Position numbers and translations under genes: made by a program
Assembly: GCA_903866255.1 (NCBI GenBank)
Contig: CAIPMW010000046.1
Location: 1 to 64,000 of the forward strand
DNA from: an uncultured Chlorobiaceae bacterium
Lineage (GTDB): Bacteria; Bacteroidota; Chlorobiia; Chlorobiales; Chlorobiaceae
Length of the DNA: 64,000 bases
Reading direction: 5' to 3'
Notes under the pieces: generated by a model
Database searches by the model: none
What the model was told of the DNA's origin: nothing
What the model saw: only the letters and a program-made list of their open reading frames with translations
Shown: one piece after another, positions 1 to 9,673 of the stretch
Numbering within the stretch: position 1 is the stretch's first letter
Layout: every line of letters starts with the position of its first letter

Positions 1-125
1 GAACATTTGGAGATTTTGCCAAGGGTGCGATTCTTGACCTTGCCATCTTCACGATACGATTCACGAAACAGGTATCGATAATAGGTTTTGCCGTTGATGG
101 TGGTCTTGCTGGTGTCGATATACAT
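1..125 (-). CDS. IS1634-family transposase, N-terminal fragment (runs off window)
   Basis: The minus strand from an ATG at 125-123 stays open to the window edge. It begins MYIDTSKTTINGKTYYRYL and continues with a basic stretch ending in RTLGKISKC, which I recognise as the N-terminus of IS1634/IS4-superfamily transposases. The rest lies outside the window, so intactness cannot be judged. The AT-rich 170 bp to its right should contain the element's end, but I could not identify the terminal repeat. The C-terminal tail of a transposase of the same family sits near 41 kb fused to a toxin gene. Confidence 0.65.
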   Translation of the reverse strand, partial: MYIDTSKTTINGKTYYRYLFRESYREDGKVKNRTLGKISKC

Positions 126-299
126 TGTGACTATATCAAGGTTTTTTAACTATTTCATAATAAGAAAAAAACATTTGACACGCAAATATTTTAGTGACTA
201 CATTTTTTGCGCCTTTTCGTCTTAAAAGTAATTATTATAAGGGGTTAACGAAAAAGTCGGCTGGAACTTCCGTTGAATGAATCCAGAGAACAAGAGTGT

Positions 300-635
300 T
301 TACGGCCGACTCACCCCGGAAAAAACCTTCAGCCCGATAACGCCGCTGATAATCAGCAACAGGCAGAGCACGCGAGCAAGATCACGCGGTTCATCGAACA
401 GAATGATGCCAAAAAGGGCCACCCCGACAGCACCTATGCCTGTCCAGACTGCATAAGCGGTGCCGACCGGAATGGTTTTCATGGCAAGTGAGAGCAACCA
501 GAAGCTGGCAACCATAGCCAGAACGGTCAACACCGACGGTACAGGCCGCGAAAAGCCTTCAGTATATTTGATACCTACGGCCCAGCCGCATTCAAGGCAA
601 CCGGCAATAATCAGGAAGATCCAGGAGATGGACAT
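300..635 (-). CDS. gdx: SMR-family guanidinium exporter (Gdx/SugE type)
   Basis: A 111-aa protein with four hydrophobic helices, the standard size of small multidrug resistance transporters, which work as antiparallel dimers in the inner membrane. The essential membrane glutamate is in TM1 ([14 protein letters not shown], Glu15), and TM3 carries the [14 protein letters not shown] signature. The [15 protein letters not shown] pattern is closer to the Gdx/SugE branch (guanidinium/H+ exchange) than to EmrE. It follows the oxidoreductase by 6 bp in the same direction, so the two are probably co-transcribed. No guanidine riboswitch was recognised upstream. Substrate is inferred from family only. 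Confidence 0.8.
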   Translation of the reverse strand: MSISWIFLIIAGCLECGWAVGIKYTEGFSRPVPSVLTVLAMVASFWLLSLAMKTIPVGTAYAVWTGIGAVGVALFGIILFDEPRDLARVLCLLLIISGVIGLKVFSGVSRP

Positions 636-641
636 CCTCGG

Positions 642-1775
642 TTAAATTTTAACCCAGCGATGAAGCTTATGGGATTTTCTCCCAGCCTGCAACACTTTCT
701 GAATCATCAGACCATCGGCAAAACCTGCTGCATCATGCAGGGTTTTCTCGTTTTTGTTGAGCGCTTTAACAATCCTGTGAGCAAGAAACGCAAATCCTAC
801 AGCAAAAATGCCGTGAACCGCAAGTGAGGATTGTTTGATCTTCTCCTGCAACACCAGCTCATCCCATGCAAGCATTGGCTCAACCAGTTTCCAGCGGGGA
901 GCATCAATGAGGCTTCGCCCCCCTTTTGCATTGTCGTTGTCAATTTCCCAGAGCCTTCCGGCGCCATCAAGCCTGATAGTTTTGAGACTTCCTACAACTT
1001 CATAGGAAAACCAGGTGTAGGCGCCAACGGTGGTAACGTGCATCAGAGAGGAACTTCCGAGGGCAACCGATGAAGGACCAAACTTCATCATCATGGCAAA
1101 ATGATCATCCGATGTGACAGCACAAGGCTTGCCTGACTTGTCGGGGCGAAATGGAATACTGATGCCGAGGTTGCACGACACCTCCGATATTTCGCCAATC
1201 AAGTAACGGTTCATATCAACCAGATGGGAACCGATTGCGCCGAGCGCTCCGCCACCTTTTTCGGCATCACACCACCATGACCATGGCATGTCCAGCCTGT
1301 TACGGGTGGCGAGATTAACGACAGCACGCACTTCATAAACCTTACCAATCTCACCACCATCAATCATCTGTTTCATACAGCGTACTCCCGGATGAAACCG
1401 GAGCTGATGGTCAATAAGAGCAACACCGGGGGCAGTGGAGGCGGTAGCAACCATAGAGGCGGCATCCTCTACATTGAGAGCAAAAGGTTTTTCGCAGAGG
1501 ACACTTTTGCCACTTTCAAGGAGAGCGTTCACCATCTCCGTATGCAAAAAAGTCGGCGTGGTCACACAAACAAGGTCGAGATCGCACTGCAAGAGGTCAC
1601 GCCAGTCGGCAAAGCCTTTGCTGATATCGAACATCTTCATAAACTTCTGGCGATGCAGCTCAGTGGGACTTGCTATGGCTGCAAGCTCCACATTTTCCAT
1701 CAGGGAAAAGGCTGGTGCCTGTGCCACCTTTGCCCAGCCACTTCCGATAAATCCTATTTTAATCTTTTTAGTCAT
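642..1775 (-). CDS. Gfo/Idh/MocA-family NAD(P)-dependent oxidoreductase
   Basis: A 377-aa protein. The N-terminal Rossmann fold opens with [13 protein letters not shown], and the family signature CEKPFALN follows at about residue 95. The C-terminal half has the [14 protein letters not shown] stretch typical of the GFO_IDH_MocA substrate domain. Family members oxidise or reduce sugars, inositols or related cyclic compounds with NAD(P); the substrate here is not predictable. It lies between hemN and gdx on the minus strand, with a terminator hairpin in the hemN gap, so it may have its own weak promoter. No clear Shine-Dalgarno sequence precedes the ATG. Confidence 0.8.
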   Translation of the reverse strand: MTKKIKIGFIGSGWAKVAQAPAFSLMENVELAAIASPTELHRQKFMKMFDISKGFADWRDLLQCDLDLVCVTTPTFLHTEMVNALLESGKSVLCEKPFALNVEDAASMVATASTAPGVALIDHQLRFHPGVRCMKQMIDGGEIGKVYEVRAVVNLATRNRLDMPWSWWCDAEKGGGALGAIGSHLVDMNRYLIGEISEVSCNLGISIPFRPDKSGKPCAVTSDDHFAMMMKFGPSSVALGSSSLMHVTTVGAYTWFSYEVVGSLKTIRLDGAGRLWEIDNDNAKGGRSLIDAPRWKLVEPMLAWDELVLQEKIKQSSLAVHGIFAVGFAFLAHRIVKALNKNEKTLHDAAGFADGLMIQKVLQAGRKSHKLHRWVKI

Positions 1776-1784
1776 AGAGTGGAC

Positions 1785-1814
1785 ATAAAAAAAGGGCGAC
1801 CAAGATCACCCTTT
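1785..1814 (-). terminator. Intrinsic terminator after hemN
   Basis: On the minus strand AAAGGGTGA (1814-1806) pairs with TCGCCCTTT (1799-1791) around a 6-nt loop with one mismatch, followed directly by a run of T. It lies just downstream of the hemN stop and before the oxidoreductase start, so hemN transcripts should largely end here. Confidence 0.75.
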
Positions 1815-1832
1815 ATAGTTGAAGAGCCCGAA

Positions 1833-3251
1833 TCAGTTGCTCTTTTGCAGCTTTGCGAGGCGGGCTTTTTCGATATAGGTCCTCTGAATATCACGCGACA
1901 CATTGTATGCTTTTGAAAGGCTGTCGGAGCTCCAGAGTCTTGCATCAAAGGCCATACAGATATTGCGGAGGAAGGGAATACCGACCTCGGTAACACGAAC
2001 ACTTTTGTCTCCCAGAACGACCAGTCCATCACTCTCCATATCTTCAAGGCGATAAAGTGCAATATCAAGCTCTTCAGTGTAGAGCTTCGGATCTGCCCAT
2101 GAGGTCTCCTGTTTACACATCAGGTTGAGAATGTGGCGGCGAAGCACCAGATCCTCATCGGTCAGCAAATGTCCACGATGCAGGGGAAAGCGACCTTCGT
2201 TAACAACCCTGATATAGTCAATATCGTCACGCTCGTTCTGAGCAAAAGCATACCATGTGTCGCTGATCGATGATGAACCAAGAGCAAGCATCATCTGGGT
2301 GGTATTTTCGGTATAACCCATGAAGTTACGATGCAGTGTGCCGTTGTTGGCGGCAATGTAGAGTGCATCTCCTTCAATGGCGAAATGATCCATGCCAATT
2401 TCATGGTAGCCGATGGATTCAAGCATCGCGCTGCCTTTATCGTACAGCTCCTGCTTCGCATCGCCAACCGGCAGATCCGATTCCTTGAATTTGCGCTGCC
2501 CTTCGTACATGTGGGGGTTGTGACCGTAAGCATAAAAGGCGAGGCGATCGGGCTTCAGCTCCATCACCTTCTGAATAGTGTCGGTGATGGTAGCCATGGT
2601 CTGCTTTGGCAAGCCATAAACCAGGTCAAAATTGATTGAGGTAAAGCCTATTTCACGGGCAAGGTCAATCTTCTCCTTGACCAGTTCGAATGACTGGAGA
2701 CGGTTGATCTCCTGCTGCACAACCGGGTCAAAATCCTGTATGCCGAAACTCATGCGGCGGAAACCGACACTGTAGAGCGCTTCAAGGTGCTCCTTTGATG
2801 TTGACTTGGGATTGGTCTCAAAGCTGAACATGTAGTTGTCCATCTTGTTGACATTCTTGCAAATACCGTCAATAAGGCGGATCAGGTTTTCGGGGCTGAA
2901 AAAGGTGGGCGTACCGCCGCCGATGTGCAGCTCTTTAACATTGAGCCTGCCGGGAAAAACATCGGTGTACATCTGCCACTCTTTGAGCAGCGCCTCAAGA
3001 TAGGGAGTTTCGTAGGAGTGATCCTGGGTACGGTGAGCGTTACAGCCGCAGAAGTAACAGTGGTTCTCACAGTAGGGAATGTGAATGTACAGACTGATTC
3101 CGGTGGTCTCATTGCTGTCGTTAAAACCTTTGACCATCGCCTCTTTCCACTGCTCCTGGGTTACACCGTCGGTACTCCATGAGGGAATGGTGGGATAGCT
3201 GGTATAACGGGGGCCGGGATTACTGTACTTTACTGCGAGATTGGTTGCCAT
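1833..3251 (-). CDS. hemN: Oxygen-independent coproporphyrinogen III oxidase
   Basis: A 472-aa radical SAM enzyme that decarboxylates two propionates of coproporphyrinogen III to give protoporphyrinogen IX without oxygen, as expected for tetrapyrrole synthesis in a strict anaerobe. The [4Fe-4S] motif is at about residues 60-70 ([17 protein letters not shown]: CxxxCxxC plus the extra Cys). The GGGTPTF glycine motif follows, and the HemN-specific C-terminal domain is present at full length. A good purine-rich ribosome site (GAGGAAAGAG) precedes the ATG. A terminator follows the gene. It should feed heme and bacteriochlorophyll synthesis. Confidence 0.95.
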   Translation of the reverse strand: MATNLAVKYSNPGPRYTSYPTIPSWSTDGVTQEQWKEAMVKGFNDSNETTGISLYIHIPYCENHCYFCGCNAHRTQDHSYETPYLEALLKEWQMYTDVFPGRLNVKELHIGGGTPTFFSPENLIRLIDGICKNVNKMDNYMFSFETNPKSTSKEHLEALYSVGFRRMSFGIQDFDPVVQQEINRLQSFELVKEKIDLAREIGFTSINFDLVYGLPKQTMATITDTIQKVMELKPDRLAFYAYGHNPHMYEGQRKFKESDLPVGDAKQELYDKGSAMLESIGYHEIGMDHFAIEGDALYIAANNGTLHRNFMGYTENTTQMMLALGSSSISDTWYAFAQNERDDIDYIRVVNEGRFPLHRGHLLTDEDLVLRRHILNLMCKQETSWADPKLYTEELDIALYRLEDMESDGLVVLGDKSVRVTEVGIPFLRNICMAFDARLWSSDSLSKAYNVSRDIQRTYIEKARLAKLQKSN

Positions 3252-3380
3252 TGTTCTCTTTCCTCTGCAAGGATTATTTTATTAAATTCGTCTTGGGGAA
3301 AATACATAAAACTCGACAATTTCATAAATCGTTATGCCCGTACTTTGGTGAAATCATGGTGCCTCAATGCCCCAATCACC

Positions 3381-3495
3381 CCCAGGGCTTACACCCAGCC
3401 CTGTGTACACCCACCGTGTACACCCCAGCACAGGGCTTACCCCACCCAGGGCTTACACCCTGGGCTGGGGTATTTCGCCCCTGCGGGGCTTTTTT
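3381..3495. repeat. Nested palindromic repeat cluster ending in a terminator-like hairpin
   Basis: The 16-bp unit CCCAGGGCTTACACCC occurs at 3381-3396 and 3445-3460. The second copy forms the perfect stem CCCAGGG/CCCTGGG (3445-3451 with 3458-3464). Between them AGCCCTGTG (3397-3405) pairs with CACAGGGCT (3429-3437), enclosing two copies of the palindrome GTGTACAC (3403-3410, 3416-3423). The block ends with GCCCC-TGC-GGGGC and six T (3477-3495), shaped like an intrinsic terminator pointing at purE, although no plus-strand gene precedes it. This looks like an interspersed palindromic repeat rather than a coding region. Confidence 0.75.
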
Positions 3496-3525
3496 GATAA
3501 ACCGCTTAACTGACATTTTCTTTCC

Positions 3526-4053
3526 ATGAAACAAACTGCACCAGATAACAAGATGCCGATTGTCGGCATTTTGATGGGCTCAGACTCTGATTTTGACATC
3601 ATGAAAGAGGCCTCAGAGACCCTGGATGATTTTAGGATTGCCTCGGAGATCTCGGTTATTTCAGCTCACCGGACACCCCATGACCTTGAGGAGTATGCCT
3701 CTTCAGCAATTGAGCGTGGTCTTAAGGTGATTATTGCCGGTGCAGGTGGCGCGGCGCATCTGCCCGGCGTAACGGCAGCCATGACGGTGTTGCCGGTTAT
3801 CGGGGTGCCCATCTTCAGTAAAAAACTGAACGGACAGGATTCGCTTTACTCCATTGTGCAGATGCCGGCAGGTATTCCGGTGGCCACTGTGGGAATTGAC
3901 AATGCGCGCAATGCCGCGCTTCTTGCTGTTCAAATTCTTGCTCTCTCCGATGACGCGCTGATGGCCTCTCTGCTTGAGTTCCGCAAAAAACTGGCTGATG
4001 CCTCACGGCAGAAAACCGCCAAAATCCGCGAAAAGCTCCATGCACAAGGCTGA
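3526..4053 (+). CDS. purE: N5-carboxyaminoimidazole ribonucleotide mutase
   Basis: A 175-aa protein of class I PurE size. It shows [10 protein letters not shown] near the N-terminus, ISAHRTPH at about residue 45 (the catalytic Ser/His loop) and the [11 protein letters not shown] loop. It converts N5-CAIR to CAIR in purine synthesis. Its 3' end overlaps the cupin gene by 14 bp, so the two are probably one transcript. The repeat cluster lies immediately upstream. Confidence 0.95.
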   Translation: MKQTAPDNKMPIVGILMGSDSDFDIMKEASETLDDFRIASEISVISAHRTPHDLEEYASSAIERGLKVIIAGAGGAAHLPGVTAAMTVLPVIGVPIFSKKLNGQDSLYSIVQMPAGIPVATVGIDNARNAALLAVQILALSDDALMASLLEFRKKLADASRQKTAKIREKLHAQG

Positions 4054-4537
4054 GTTCTGGATTGATAAGCTGGAGCTTCTTCGCCATCCCGAAGGCGGCT
4101 TCTATCGCGAAACCTGGCGAAGTGGGGGGGCGTATTCCTTCACCGAAGGACCCTTCAATGGCCCGCGCTCGTTTGTGACCGCCATCCATTACCTGCTCAG
4201 AGGGAGCGAATACTCAAAACTGCACCGCATCCATTCCGATGAGCTGTGGTTTTACCACGCCGGTGCGCCGCTGACGGTGCATATTTTTCCTGAAACTGGC
4301 GAACCCACCAGCTTTACTCTCGGTTTGGAACCCGACAAGGGGCAGGTATTGCAAGAGACCGCTCCGGCTGAAAGCTGGTTCGGTGCCTCTATTGAAGAGA
4401 CTGACGAGAACAATTTTGCGCTGGTGAGCTGCGTGGTTGCGCCGGGTTTTGACTTCCATGACTTTGCATTTGCCGACAAAAATGAGTTGCAAGAAAAATA
4501 CCCCCTGTACACCAAAATTATCGATCGACTAACCTGA
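4040..4537 (+). CDS. Cupin, DUF985 family
   Basis: A 165-aa protein when started at the ATG at 4040, inside the end of purE; a longer reading would overlap purE much more. It begins [20 protein letters not shown], matching the N-terminus of DUF985 cupins, and carries the family's [24 protein letters not shown] and PAESWFGAS segments. The HxxxxDELW block supplies likely metal-binding residues of the beta-barrel. Members are small cytosolic proteins of uncertain function. Coupling to purE is suggestive only. Confidence 0.85.
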   Translation: MHKAEFWIDKLELLRHPEGGFYRETWRSGGAYSFTEGPFNGPRSFVTAIHYLLRGSEYSKLHRIHSDELWFYHAGAPLTVHIFPETGEPTSFTLGLEPDKGQVLQETAPAESWFGASIEETDENNFALVSCVVAPGFDFHDFAFADKNELQEKYPLYTKIIDRLT

Positions 4538-4653
4538 GTTTTACAGTAACTCAGGAACTGATTCGGATAATTCCATCTTTTTTATACTTTATCACACAAT
4601 AGTACCAGTATGAATCATAAGGCATATTTAAAGTAAAAATAAAAAAGATAACG

Positions 4654-5961
4654 TTGAAGATAAAAACACGGGTTGTGATTGTAGGAGGCGGATTTGCGGG
4701 ACTCAATGCCGCCAAAGTGCTTGGCAACAGACCCGATATTGAGATTACCCTCATCGACCGGAAAAACTACCATCTGTTTCAGCCGCTTCTCTACCAGGTT
4801 GCCATGGCAGCACTTGGCGAGGGGGATATTGCCGCTCCACTGAGAAATATGCTTGCCAACTATCGGAACATCACCGTTTTCAAGGGTATTGTCGAAAACA
4901 TCGACACCATCAACATGATCGTCAAAACCGATTTCAGTGACATCCCTTATGACTACCTGATCCTTGCCTGCGGTGTACAGCATCACTATTTCGGCCATAA
5001 TGAATGGGAGGAGTTTGCGCCCGGCCTCAAAACCCTCGCCCAGGCAAAAGAGATTCGCCGACGGGTTATGGAAGCCTATGAGCGGGCTGAACGCACAACT
5101 GATGTTGTTGAGCGTAAAAAGCTCCTGACCTTTGTCATTGTCGGCGGGGGGCCAACCGGTGTGGAGCTTGCCGGTTCAATCGGCGAAATGAGCCGCTACA
5201 CCCTTTCAAAATTCTACCGGAACATTGACCCGAAACTTACCCGAATCTTCATTGTTGAAGCTGCGCCGCGCATTTTGGGCTCTTTTTCCACCGTTCTTGC
5301 CAGCAAAGCGACACGATCGCTTGAAAAGCTCGGCGTGCAGGTCTGGACAAACAGCATGGTAAGCGATGTTGATGGTGACGGTGTGCAGATCGGCAATGAG
5401 CGCATCGAGGCGGCAACCGTGCTCTGGGCTGCGGGTGTTACTGCCATAGAGATAGGCAGAACAATGGGGGTAGAAACTGATCACATCGGGCGGATCACTG
5501 TTGGTGAAGATCTCAGCATACCGGCTCATCCGGAAATATTTGTTGGCGGCGATCTTGCACACTTTATCTCCAAAGAGGGAACTACCCTTCCTGGACTTGC
5601 CCCCGTTGCCCTGCAACAGGGACGGGCAATCGGCAAAAACATTTTGCTTGACCTGAAAGCAAAGCCAAGAAAAGTCTTTCGCTACCGCGATAAAGGTCAG
5701 ATGGCCACCATCGGAAAAAACAAGGCTATTGTTGAGTTTGGCGGTCTGAAGTTTGACGGCATTCTTGCCTGGTTCACCTGGCTTCTGGTCCATATCTACT
5801 TCCTGACCAGCTTCCGCCACAGGGTCTTTGTGCTCTTGCAATGGGGATGGTCCTACTTTACCTTCAGCTATGGTGCCCGCCTGATTGTGAACCGTGAATG
5901 GCGCTTCTATCCAGACCCAGACCCTTGTGTCAACCACTCAGGAAAAGAGGATCAGGAGTGA
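4654..5961 (+). CDS. ndh: Type II NADH:quinone oxidoreductase (NDH-2)
   Basis: A 435-aa flavoprotein. The FAD-binding motif is VVIVGGGFAGLNAAK, the second nucleotide-binding motif FVIVGGGPTGVELAG is at about residue 160, and the HLFQPLLYQVAMA quinone-side motif is present. The C-terminal region has hydrophobic/aromatic stretches (residues ~365-410) that would anchor it to the membrane surface. It oxidises NADH and reduces quinone without proton pumping. The start is a TTG at 4654 with only a weak purine-rich leader; no ATG is better placed. It overlaps the next small membrane gene by one base (TGATG). Confidence 0.9.
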   Translation: MKIKTRVVIVGGGFAGLNAAKVLGNRPDIEITLIDRKNYHLFQPLLYQVAMAALGEGDIAAPLRNMLANYRNITVFKGIVENIDTINMIVKTDFSDIPYDYLILACGVQHHYFGHNEWEEFAPGLKTLAQAKEIRRRVMEAYERAERTTDVVERKKLLTFVIVGGGPTGVELAGSIGEMSRYTLSKFYRNIDPKLTRIFIVEAAPRILGSFSTVLASKATRSLEKLGVQVWTNSMVSDVDGDGVQIGNERIEAATVLWAAGVTAIEIGRTMGVETDHIGRITVGEDLSIPAHPEIFVGGDLAHFISKEGTTLPGLAPVALQQGRAIGKNILLDLKAKPRKVFRYRDKGQMATIGKNKAIVEFGGLKFDGILAWFTWLLVHIYFLTSFRHRVFVLLQWGWSYFTFSYGARLIVNREWRFYPDPDPCVNHSGKEDQE

Positions 5962-6170
5962 TGAAACAGGGTAGCACCACAATGGTTCTCGGAGTGATTC
6001 TGGCATCAACCTTTACAGGTATTGCTCTTTATATCCTGTTGTTCCCCGGCATCTTTCCTGCTTTGGCAAGAGAAAATCTGAAACTTTACGCCATGCTGAC
6101 CGGTGCCTATGGGATCTGGCGCTTTATCCGCGTCTGGCTTGCATGGAGAGATGGACAAAAAAATGAGTGA
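5961..6170 (+). CDS. Small membrane protein of unknown function
   Basis: A 69-aa protein starting at the ATG that overlaps the ndh stop (TGATG), with the purine-rich ATCAGGAG just upstream. Two hydrophobic helices are visible (residues ~8-32 and ~41-60), with a charged tail WRDGQKNE. Translational coupling suggests it accompanies NDH-2, perhaps at the membrane, but I do not recognise the family. Confidence 0.65.
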   Translation: MKQGSTTMVLGVILASTFTGIALYILLFPGIFPALARENLKLYAMLTGAYGIWRFIRVWLAWRDGQKNE

Positions 6171-6339
6171 CCCATGGTATTGGTGACACCACTTTAATCG
6201 TTTCCCCTGTTATAGTAATTGATTTTTTCCGTAGATTCACCCCCATTATAATATCTCTTCGTTTGTCCGGAAATGGCTGTTGTGTCAAACTCGAGAAGTA
6301 AAAAGAGATTTTTGAGCGAATGTTATAAAACGAACGACC

Positions 6340-7554
6340 ATGGCACCACTGCCCATAAACCGGGAAAGCGAACAGACGCTTTTTTTTCATAATTATGCCC
6401 GGCTTCCCATTGCCGTCACGCATGGCGAGGGGGGTTGGCTAGTCGGTGATGACGGCACCCGTTATCTCGACATGATTGCAGGCATCGGTGTTAATGCCCT
6501 TGGCTATGGCGACAAGCGTCTTGCCGAGGCAATCAGCGCACAAGCGGCAAAACTGATCCACGCATCGAACCTGTTCATGATGCAGCCCCAGTTTGAGCTG
6601 GCTGAAAAGCTGCTCGCACTCTCCGGTTTGTCAAAAGTCTTTTTTGCCAACAGCGGCACTGAGGCTATTGAAGCGGCTATCAAAATGGCAAGGAAATGGG
6701 CTGGACTGTTCGGCAATCCATATAAAAAAGAGGTATTTTCGCTGAGCAACTGCTTTCATGGCAGAACGTATGGCGCCATGTCGCTGACGGCAAAACCACA
6801 ATATGTTAATGGCTTTGAGCCTCTCCTGGCGGGAACCGGCATGATCAACTTCAACGATATCAATGATCTTGAAGAGCAGGTTTCTGACAATACTGCTGCG
6901 GTTTTCGTTGAAGTGGTACAAGGAGAGGGGGGCATTCACCGGATTTCTCAACCGTTTATTGACCGGTTAAAAGAACTTCGTGAACAGTATAACTTTCTGA
7001 TTGTGGCTGATGACATTCAGGCTGGTTGCGGAAGAACCGGAACATTTTTCAGCTATACGCAAGTAGATGCTGATCCTGATCTGGTCTGCCTTGCCAAACC
7101 ACTTGGAGGTGGTCTGCCCTTGTCAGCCGTTATCGGCAGTGAAAAAGTGGAGAATGTGCTGAGTTATGGTAACCACGGCACCACTTTCGGGGGCAATCCT
7201 GTGGCATGTGCTGCGGGTATTGCCATGATCAATGCCATCCATGATGACCATCTTATGGAAAATGCGAAAACCATCGGCAACTTTATCAATGATGAACTCC
7301 AGAAACTGGGGGCAAAACACCCGCAAATCCTCGACATCCGTCAATATGGACTGATGATCGGGATCACGGTCGACAAAGAGGCTAAATACTATGCAGGCAA
7401 GGCTCTTGAGAAGCATGTTCTTATTAACGCCACAAGCGTTAACGTTATCAGGCTTCTCCCTCCGCTGACCATCAGCCGCGAAGAGGCTCAACACTGTATC
7501 ACAACACTTGATGAAATCCTTACCGAAGAAACAGCCGCCGAAAAAAGCTGCTGA
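6340..7554 (+). CDS. argD: Acetylornithine aminotransferase
   Basis: A 404-aa class III PLP aminotransferase. It shows [17 protein letters not shown] (phosphate cradle), [13 protein letters not shown], the Asp of VADDIQAG that contacts the pyridine nitrogen, and the PLP lysine in [12 protein letters not shown]. The length and the VVQGEGGI and [11 protein letters not shown] motifs fit ArgD, which makes N-acetylornithine in arginine synthesis. Ornithine or succinyl-substrate relatives cannot be fully excluded. The family usually has DEIQ/DEVQ where this protein has DDIQ. The next gene begins inside its 3' end. Confidence 0.88.
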   Translation: MAPLPINRESEQTLFFHNYARLPIAVTHGEGGWLVGDDGTRYLDMIAGIGVNALGYGDKRLAEAISAQAAKLIHASNLFMMQPQFELAEKLLALSGLSKVFFANSGTEAIEAAIKMARKWAGLFGNPYKKEVFSLSNCFHGRTYGAMSLTAKPQYVNGFEPLLAGTGMINFNDINDLEEQVSDNTAAVFVEVVQGEGGIHRISQPFIDRLKELREQYNFLIVADDIQAGCGRTGTFFSYTQVDADPDLVCLAKPLGGGLPLSAVIGSEKVENVLSYGNHGTTFGGNPVACAAGIAMINAIHDDHLMENAKTIGNFINDELQKLGAKHPQILDIRQYGLMIGITVDKEAKYYAGKALEKHVLINATSVNVIRLLPPLTISREEAQHCITTLDEILTEETAAEKSC

Positions 7555-7771
7555 ACAAGCGAAAGCAATGCCCCTTGAACCAGTCAATTATATCATGATT
7601 GCAATGGGGGTATCAGTCATAACGGCAAGTTACTGGGGGATGTACCTCGAACGGGAGGTTGATGGGGTATTCGCTCTCTTTGTCAGCCCGGTTACCCTGA
7701 TCGGTTCATACCTCTGGATTGTCTTTGCTCTCCTCTACCATCCAAAGAGACAAAAAAAACAGCCAGGTTAA
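7511..7771 (+). CDS. Small two-helix membrane protein, DUF3098-like
   Basis: An 86-aa protein from the ATG at 7511 (in-frame alternatives are a TTG at 7508 and an ATG at 7568, the latter avoiding overlap with argD). After a Lys/Pro-rich start come [19 protein letters not shown] and a second helix around [17 protein letters not shown]. The NYIMIA...VSPVTLIG arrangement resembles small DUF3098 membrane proteins of Bacteroidota/Chlorobiota; the assignment is from memory of the pattern. Its stop codon overlaps that of the convergent tonB gene (TTAA at 7768-7771). Confidence 0.6.
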   Translation: MKSLPKKQPPKKAAEQAKAMPLEPVNYIMIAMGVSVITASYWGMYLEREVDGVFALFVSPVTLIGSYLWIVFALLYHPKRQKKQPG

Positions 7772-8589
7772 TCAATCTGAAACTTGATCGGAACGGTAAA
7801 CCACACTTTAACGGGGCTGCCGTTCTGTATCCCTGGATAGTATTTTGACTCCATCACGGACTTTATTGCAACAGCGTCAAAAACCTCGCAGTCGGCAGGA
7901 ACTCGTTTCATCACTTTTGCCTTGATTGGCCGCCCATTTTCCCCAATGAGCACACTGACAAATACCTTGCCTGTAATTCCGGCTATTCTTGCCATTTCAG
8001 GATAGAGCGGTTTTTTCTGCTCCAGAAAACCTGGCATTTTTTCACAGACAACAAACATAGGCACCTCATCACCCGAACTGGCGGAACCGCTACCTGTAGC
8101 TGGTGGCGGAGAGGCCTGTGTTGCCTCCCTCAGCTCTTTCTGCGTAGCAACCGTCTGCTGGAGTGGCGCCTCCTCCTGGCTCACCTGTTTAACTTTACCA
8201 ACACTTGGGGGAACAGGCGCTGATGATTCAGTTGGAACTGAAGGCGTGACCGGAGATGGTTCCGGCAAATCAAGTGGTGGTGGCGGTGGAAGCTGTGTCA
8301 CATTGGTCACAACTTCATAACAGACAACATTCGGCTCATCCTTCTTGAACAATCCTGTCAAGAGGGCTATGGTGTGCCAGTTAGCCGCAACAAGCCAAAA
8401 AATCCCAAGAAAAACAATCGCGGTAAGAACTCCGTGGGTAAGAAAAAGGTGCGCCTGTCTCCGAAGTACAAGATTTCCATAAGACAATCGACGCAAACGA
8501 TCAGTATCCAGAAAACCGTCACCCAAAGACCATGAAATGCCTTTTTTCTTTACTACTTTTTCATGTAATTGTTCCAGTTTTGACGACAC
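7768..8589 (-). CDS. tonB: TonB energy transducer
   Basis: A 273-aa protein. A cytoplasmic N-terminal ~45 residues is followed by one membrane helix (HGVLTAIVFLGIFWLVAA), a Pro-rich periplasmic spacer beginning PPPPPLDLPEPSP, and a C-terminal TonB domain with YPEMARIAGITGKVFVSVLI. It couples inner-membrane proton motive force to outer-membrane receptors. It is the last gene of the exbB-exbD-exbD-tonB operon. No receptor gene is nearby, so the substrate (iron chelate, cobalamin or other) is unknown. Confidence 0.92.
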   Translation of the reverse strand: MSSKLEQLHEKVVKKKGISWSLGDGFLDTDRLRRLSYGNLVLRRQAHLFLTHGVLTAIVFLGIFWLVAANWHTIALLTGLFKKDEPNVVCYEVVTNVTQLPPPPPLDLPEPSPVTPSVPTESSAPVPPSVGKVKQVSQEEAPLQQTVATQKELREATQASPPPATGSGSASSGDEVPMFVVCEKMPGFLEQKKPLYPEMARIAGITGKVFVSVLIGENGRPIKAKVMKRVPADCEVFDAVAIKSVMESKYYPGIQNGSPVKVWFTVPIKFQID

Positions 8590-8618
8590 CTGAAAAAACT
8601 CCTTCGCTGATTCCAGCC

Positions 8619-9140
8619 TTAAATAGCTCTTTTAACTTCAAGCGCATCCTGATCTGTATAATCATCAAGACTGAACCGCTCAATTTTCATCAAGTTCAGC
8701 TCATCAATAATATCAACGAGATAACGATACCTTGCTTTTTCACTTATTTTAACAACTATCACCAGTTTCTTGTTCGATGAATCCTGCTGCTTCAGGAGCT
8801 GACGAAGCTCACCACTCAATGCAAAGCGATTGCCGCCAGAGTCGTACAGAGGAACTCTTCTGGGCGCTTTCCCTCCGAGAGAGCAATAGGCCATAGAGTC
8901 ATCCGCGATCCTCAATGTCAGAACATTGTTCTCGACAACCTTCACCTCCATTTTTTCCGGAGGTGTATTGATCTCCATCGTATTCGACTTTGAAAAGGTG
9001 GTCGTCAGCATGAAGAAGGTCAACAGGAGAAACGCAACGTCCACCATTGGCGTCATATCAAGATGAAAGCCAAGGCGTTTGGAGCGTTTTCTGCCCTTCT
9101 TATTACCAGATCGCCTGCTCGGTGAATCAACAATCCCCAT
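8619..9140 (-). CDS. exbD: ExbD/TolR-type biopolymer transport protein (second copy)
   Basis: A 173-aa protein with a basic N-terminus, then [19 protein letters not shown], the conserved ExbD membrane segment with the proton-carrying Asp (MVDVAF). The remainder is a periplasmic domain. Its ATG overlaps the stop of the upstream exbD (ATGA at 9137-9140), so the two are translationally coupled. Paired ExbD genes are common in Bacteroidota/Chlorobiota Ton systems. Confidence 0.9.
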   Translation of the reverse strand: MGIVDSPSRRSGNKKGRKRSKRLGFHLDMTPMVDVAFLLLTFFMLTTTFSKSNTMEINTPPEKMEVKVVENNVLTLRIADDSMAYCSLGGKAPRRVPLYDSGGNRFALSGELRQLLKQQDSSNKKLVIVVKISEKARYRYLVDIIDELNLMKIERFSLDDYTDQDALEVKRAI

Positions 9141-9673
9141 CAGCGAACCTCCTTCTCTAAAGCGGTAACAAGATTAAAGGTCAGCAGATTTGCTTTTTTA
9201 TAGACTTTGATGACCTTGTTCACCGCGTCAAAGCTTGCATTTGCATCTGCCTTGATCACAGGCCGAAGCTTCTGGTTTGCAAAACGGGCCATCACCACAA
9301 ACTTGTCAAGCTCATCCTGATCAACACGAAAATTATCAGCAAGTTTGAAATGCTTGAGGGAATCGGCAACTGCCGTTGAGGAGAACCCTGCTGACTGAAG
9401 TTTAAACCTCACCACACTGTTGAAAATTTTTTCCCGTGACTGCTGAGAAGAGACTCCCATCATAAAGGAGTTATCTCCAGCCACCGTCACCGTCAAAACA
9501 TCCGTTTCGGGAAGTTTGAGCTGGGAATGAGATGATGGCAAATCAATCCTTACCGCTTCAGGAGGACGAAACTTTGTGGTGAGCATAAAAAAGGTCAAAA
9601 GAAGAAATGCCACATCCACCATTGGGGTCATATCTATCCTGAAACCAACCCGCTTAGCCTTTATTCTCGACAT
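9140..9673 (-). CDS. exbD: ExbD/TolR-type biopolymer transport protein (first copy)
   Basis: A 177-aa protein from the ATG at 9673, which overlaps the exbB stop (ATGA); a TTG two codons upstream is less likely. It has the same [19 protein letters not shown] membrane motif with the essential Asp as its neighbour, then a diverged periplasmic domain. The two ExbDs share the membrane segment but little else, suggesting specialised subunits or a heteromeric channel rather than a recent duplication. Confidence 0.9.
   Translation of the reverse strand: MSRIKAKRVGFRIDMTPMVDVAFLLLTFFMLTTKFRPPEAVRIDLPSSHSQLKLPETDVLTVTVAGDNSFMMGVSSQQSREKIFNSVVRFKLQSAGFSSTAVADSLKHFKLADNFRVDQDELDKFVVMARFANQKLRPVIKADANASFDAVNKVIKVYKKANLLTFNLVTALEKEVR

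Noticed and set aside
1392-1916. Long plus-strand open frame across the oxidoreductase and hemN ends
   Set aside because: It is antisense to two well-supported genes and spans their terminator; the protein has no recognisable family features.
300-3251. Guanidine riboswitch controlling gdx
   Set aside because: gdx is the distal gene behind an oxidoreductase with only 6 bp between them, and no riboswitch-like structure was visible there or upstream of hemN.
5206-5937. 243-codon minus-strand frame inside ndh
   Set aside because: Antisense shadow of a strongly supported NDH-2 gene, with no recognisable domain.
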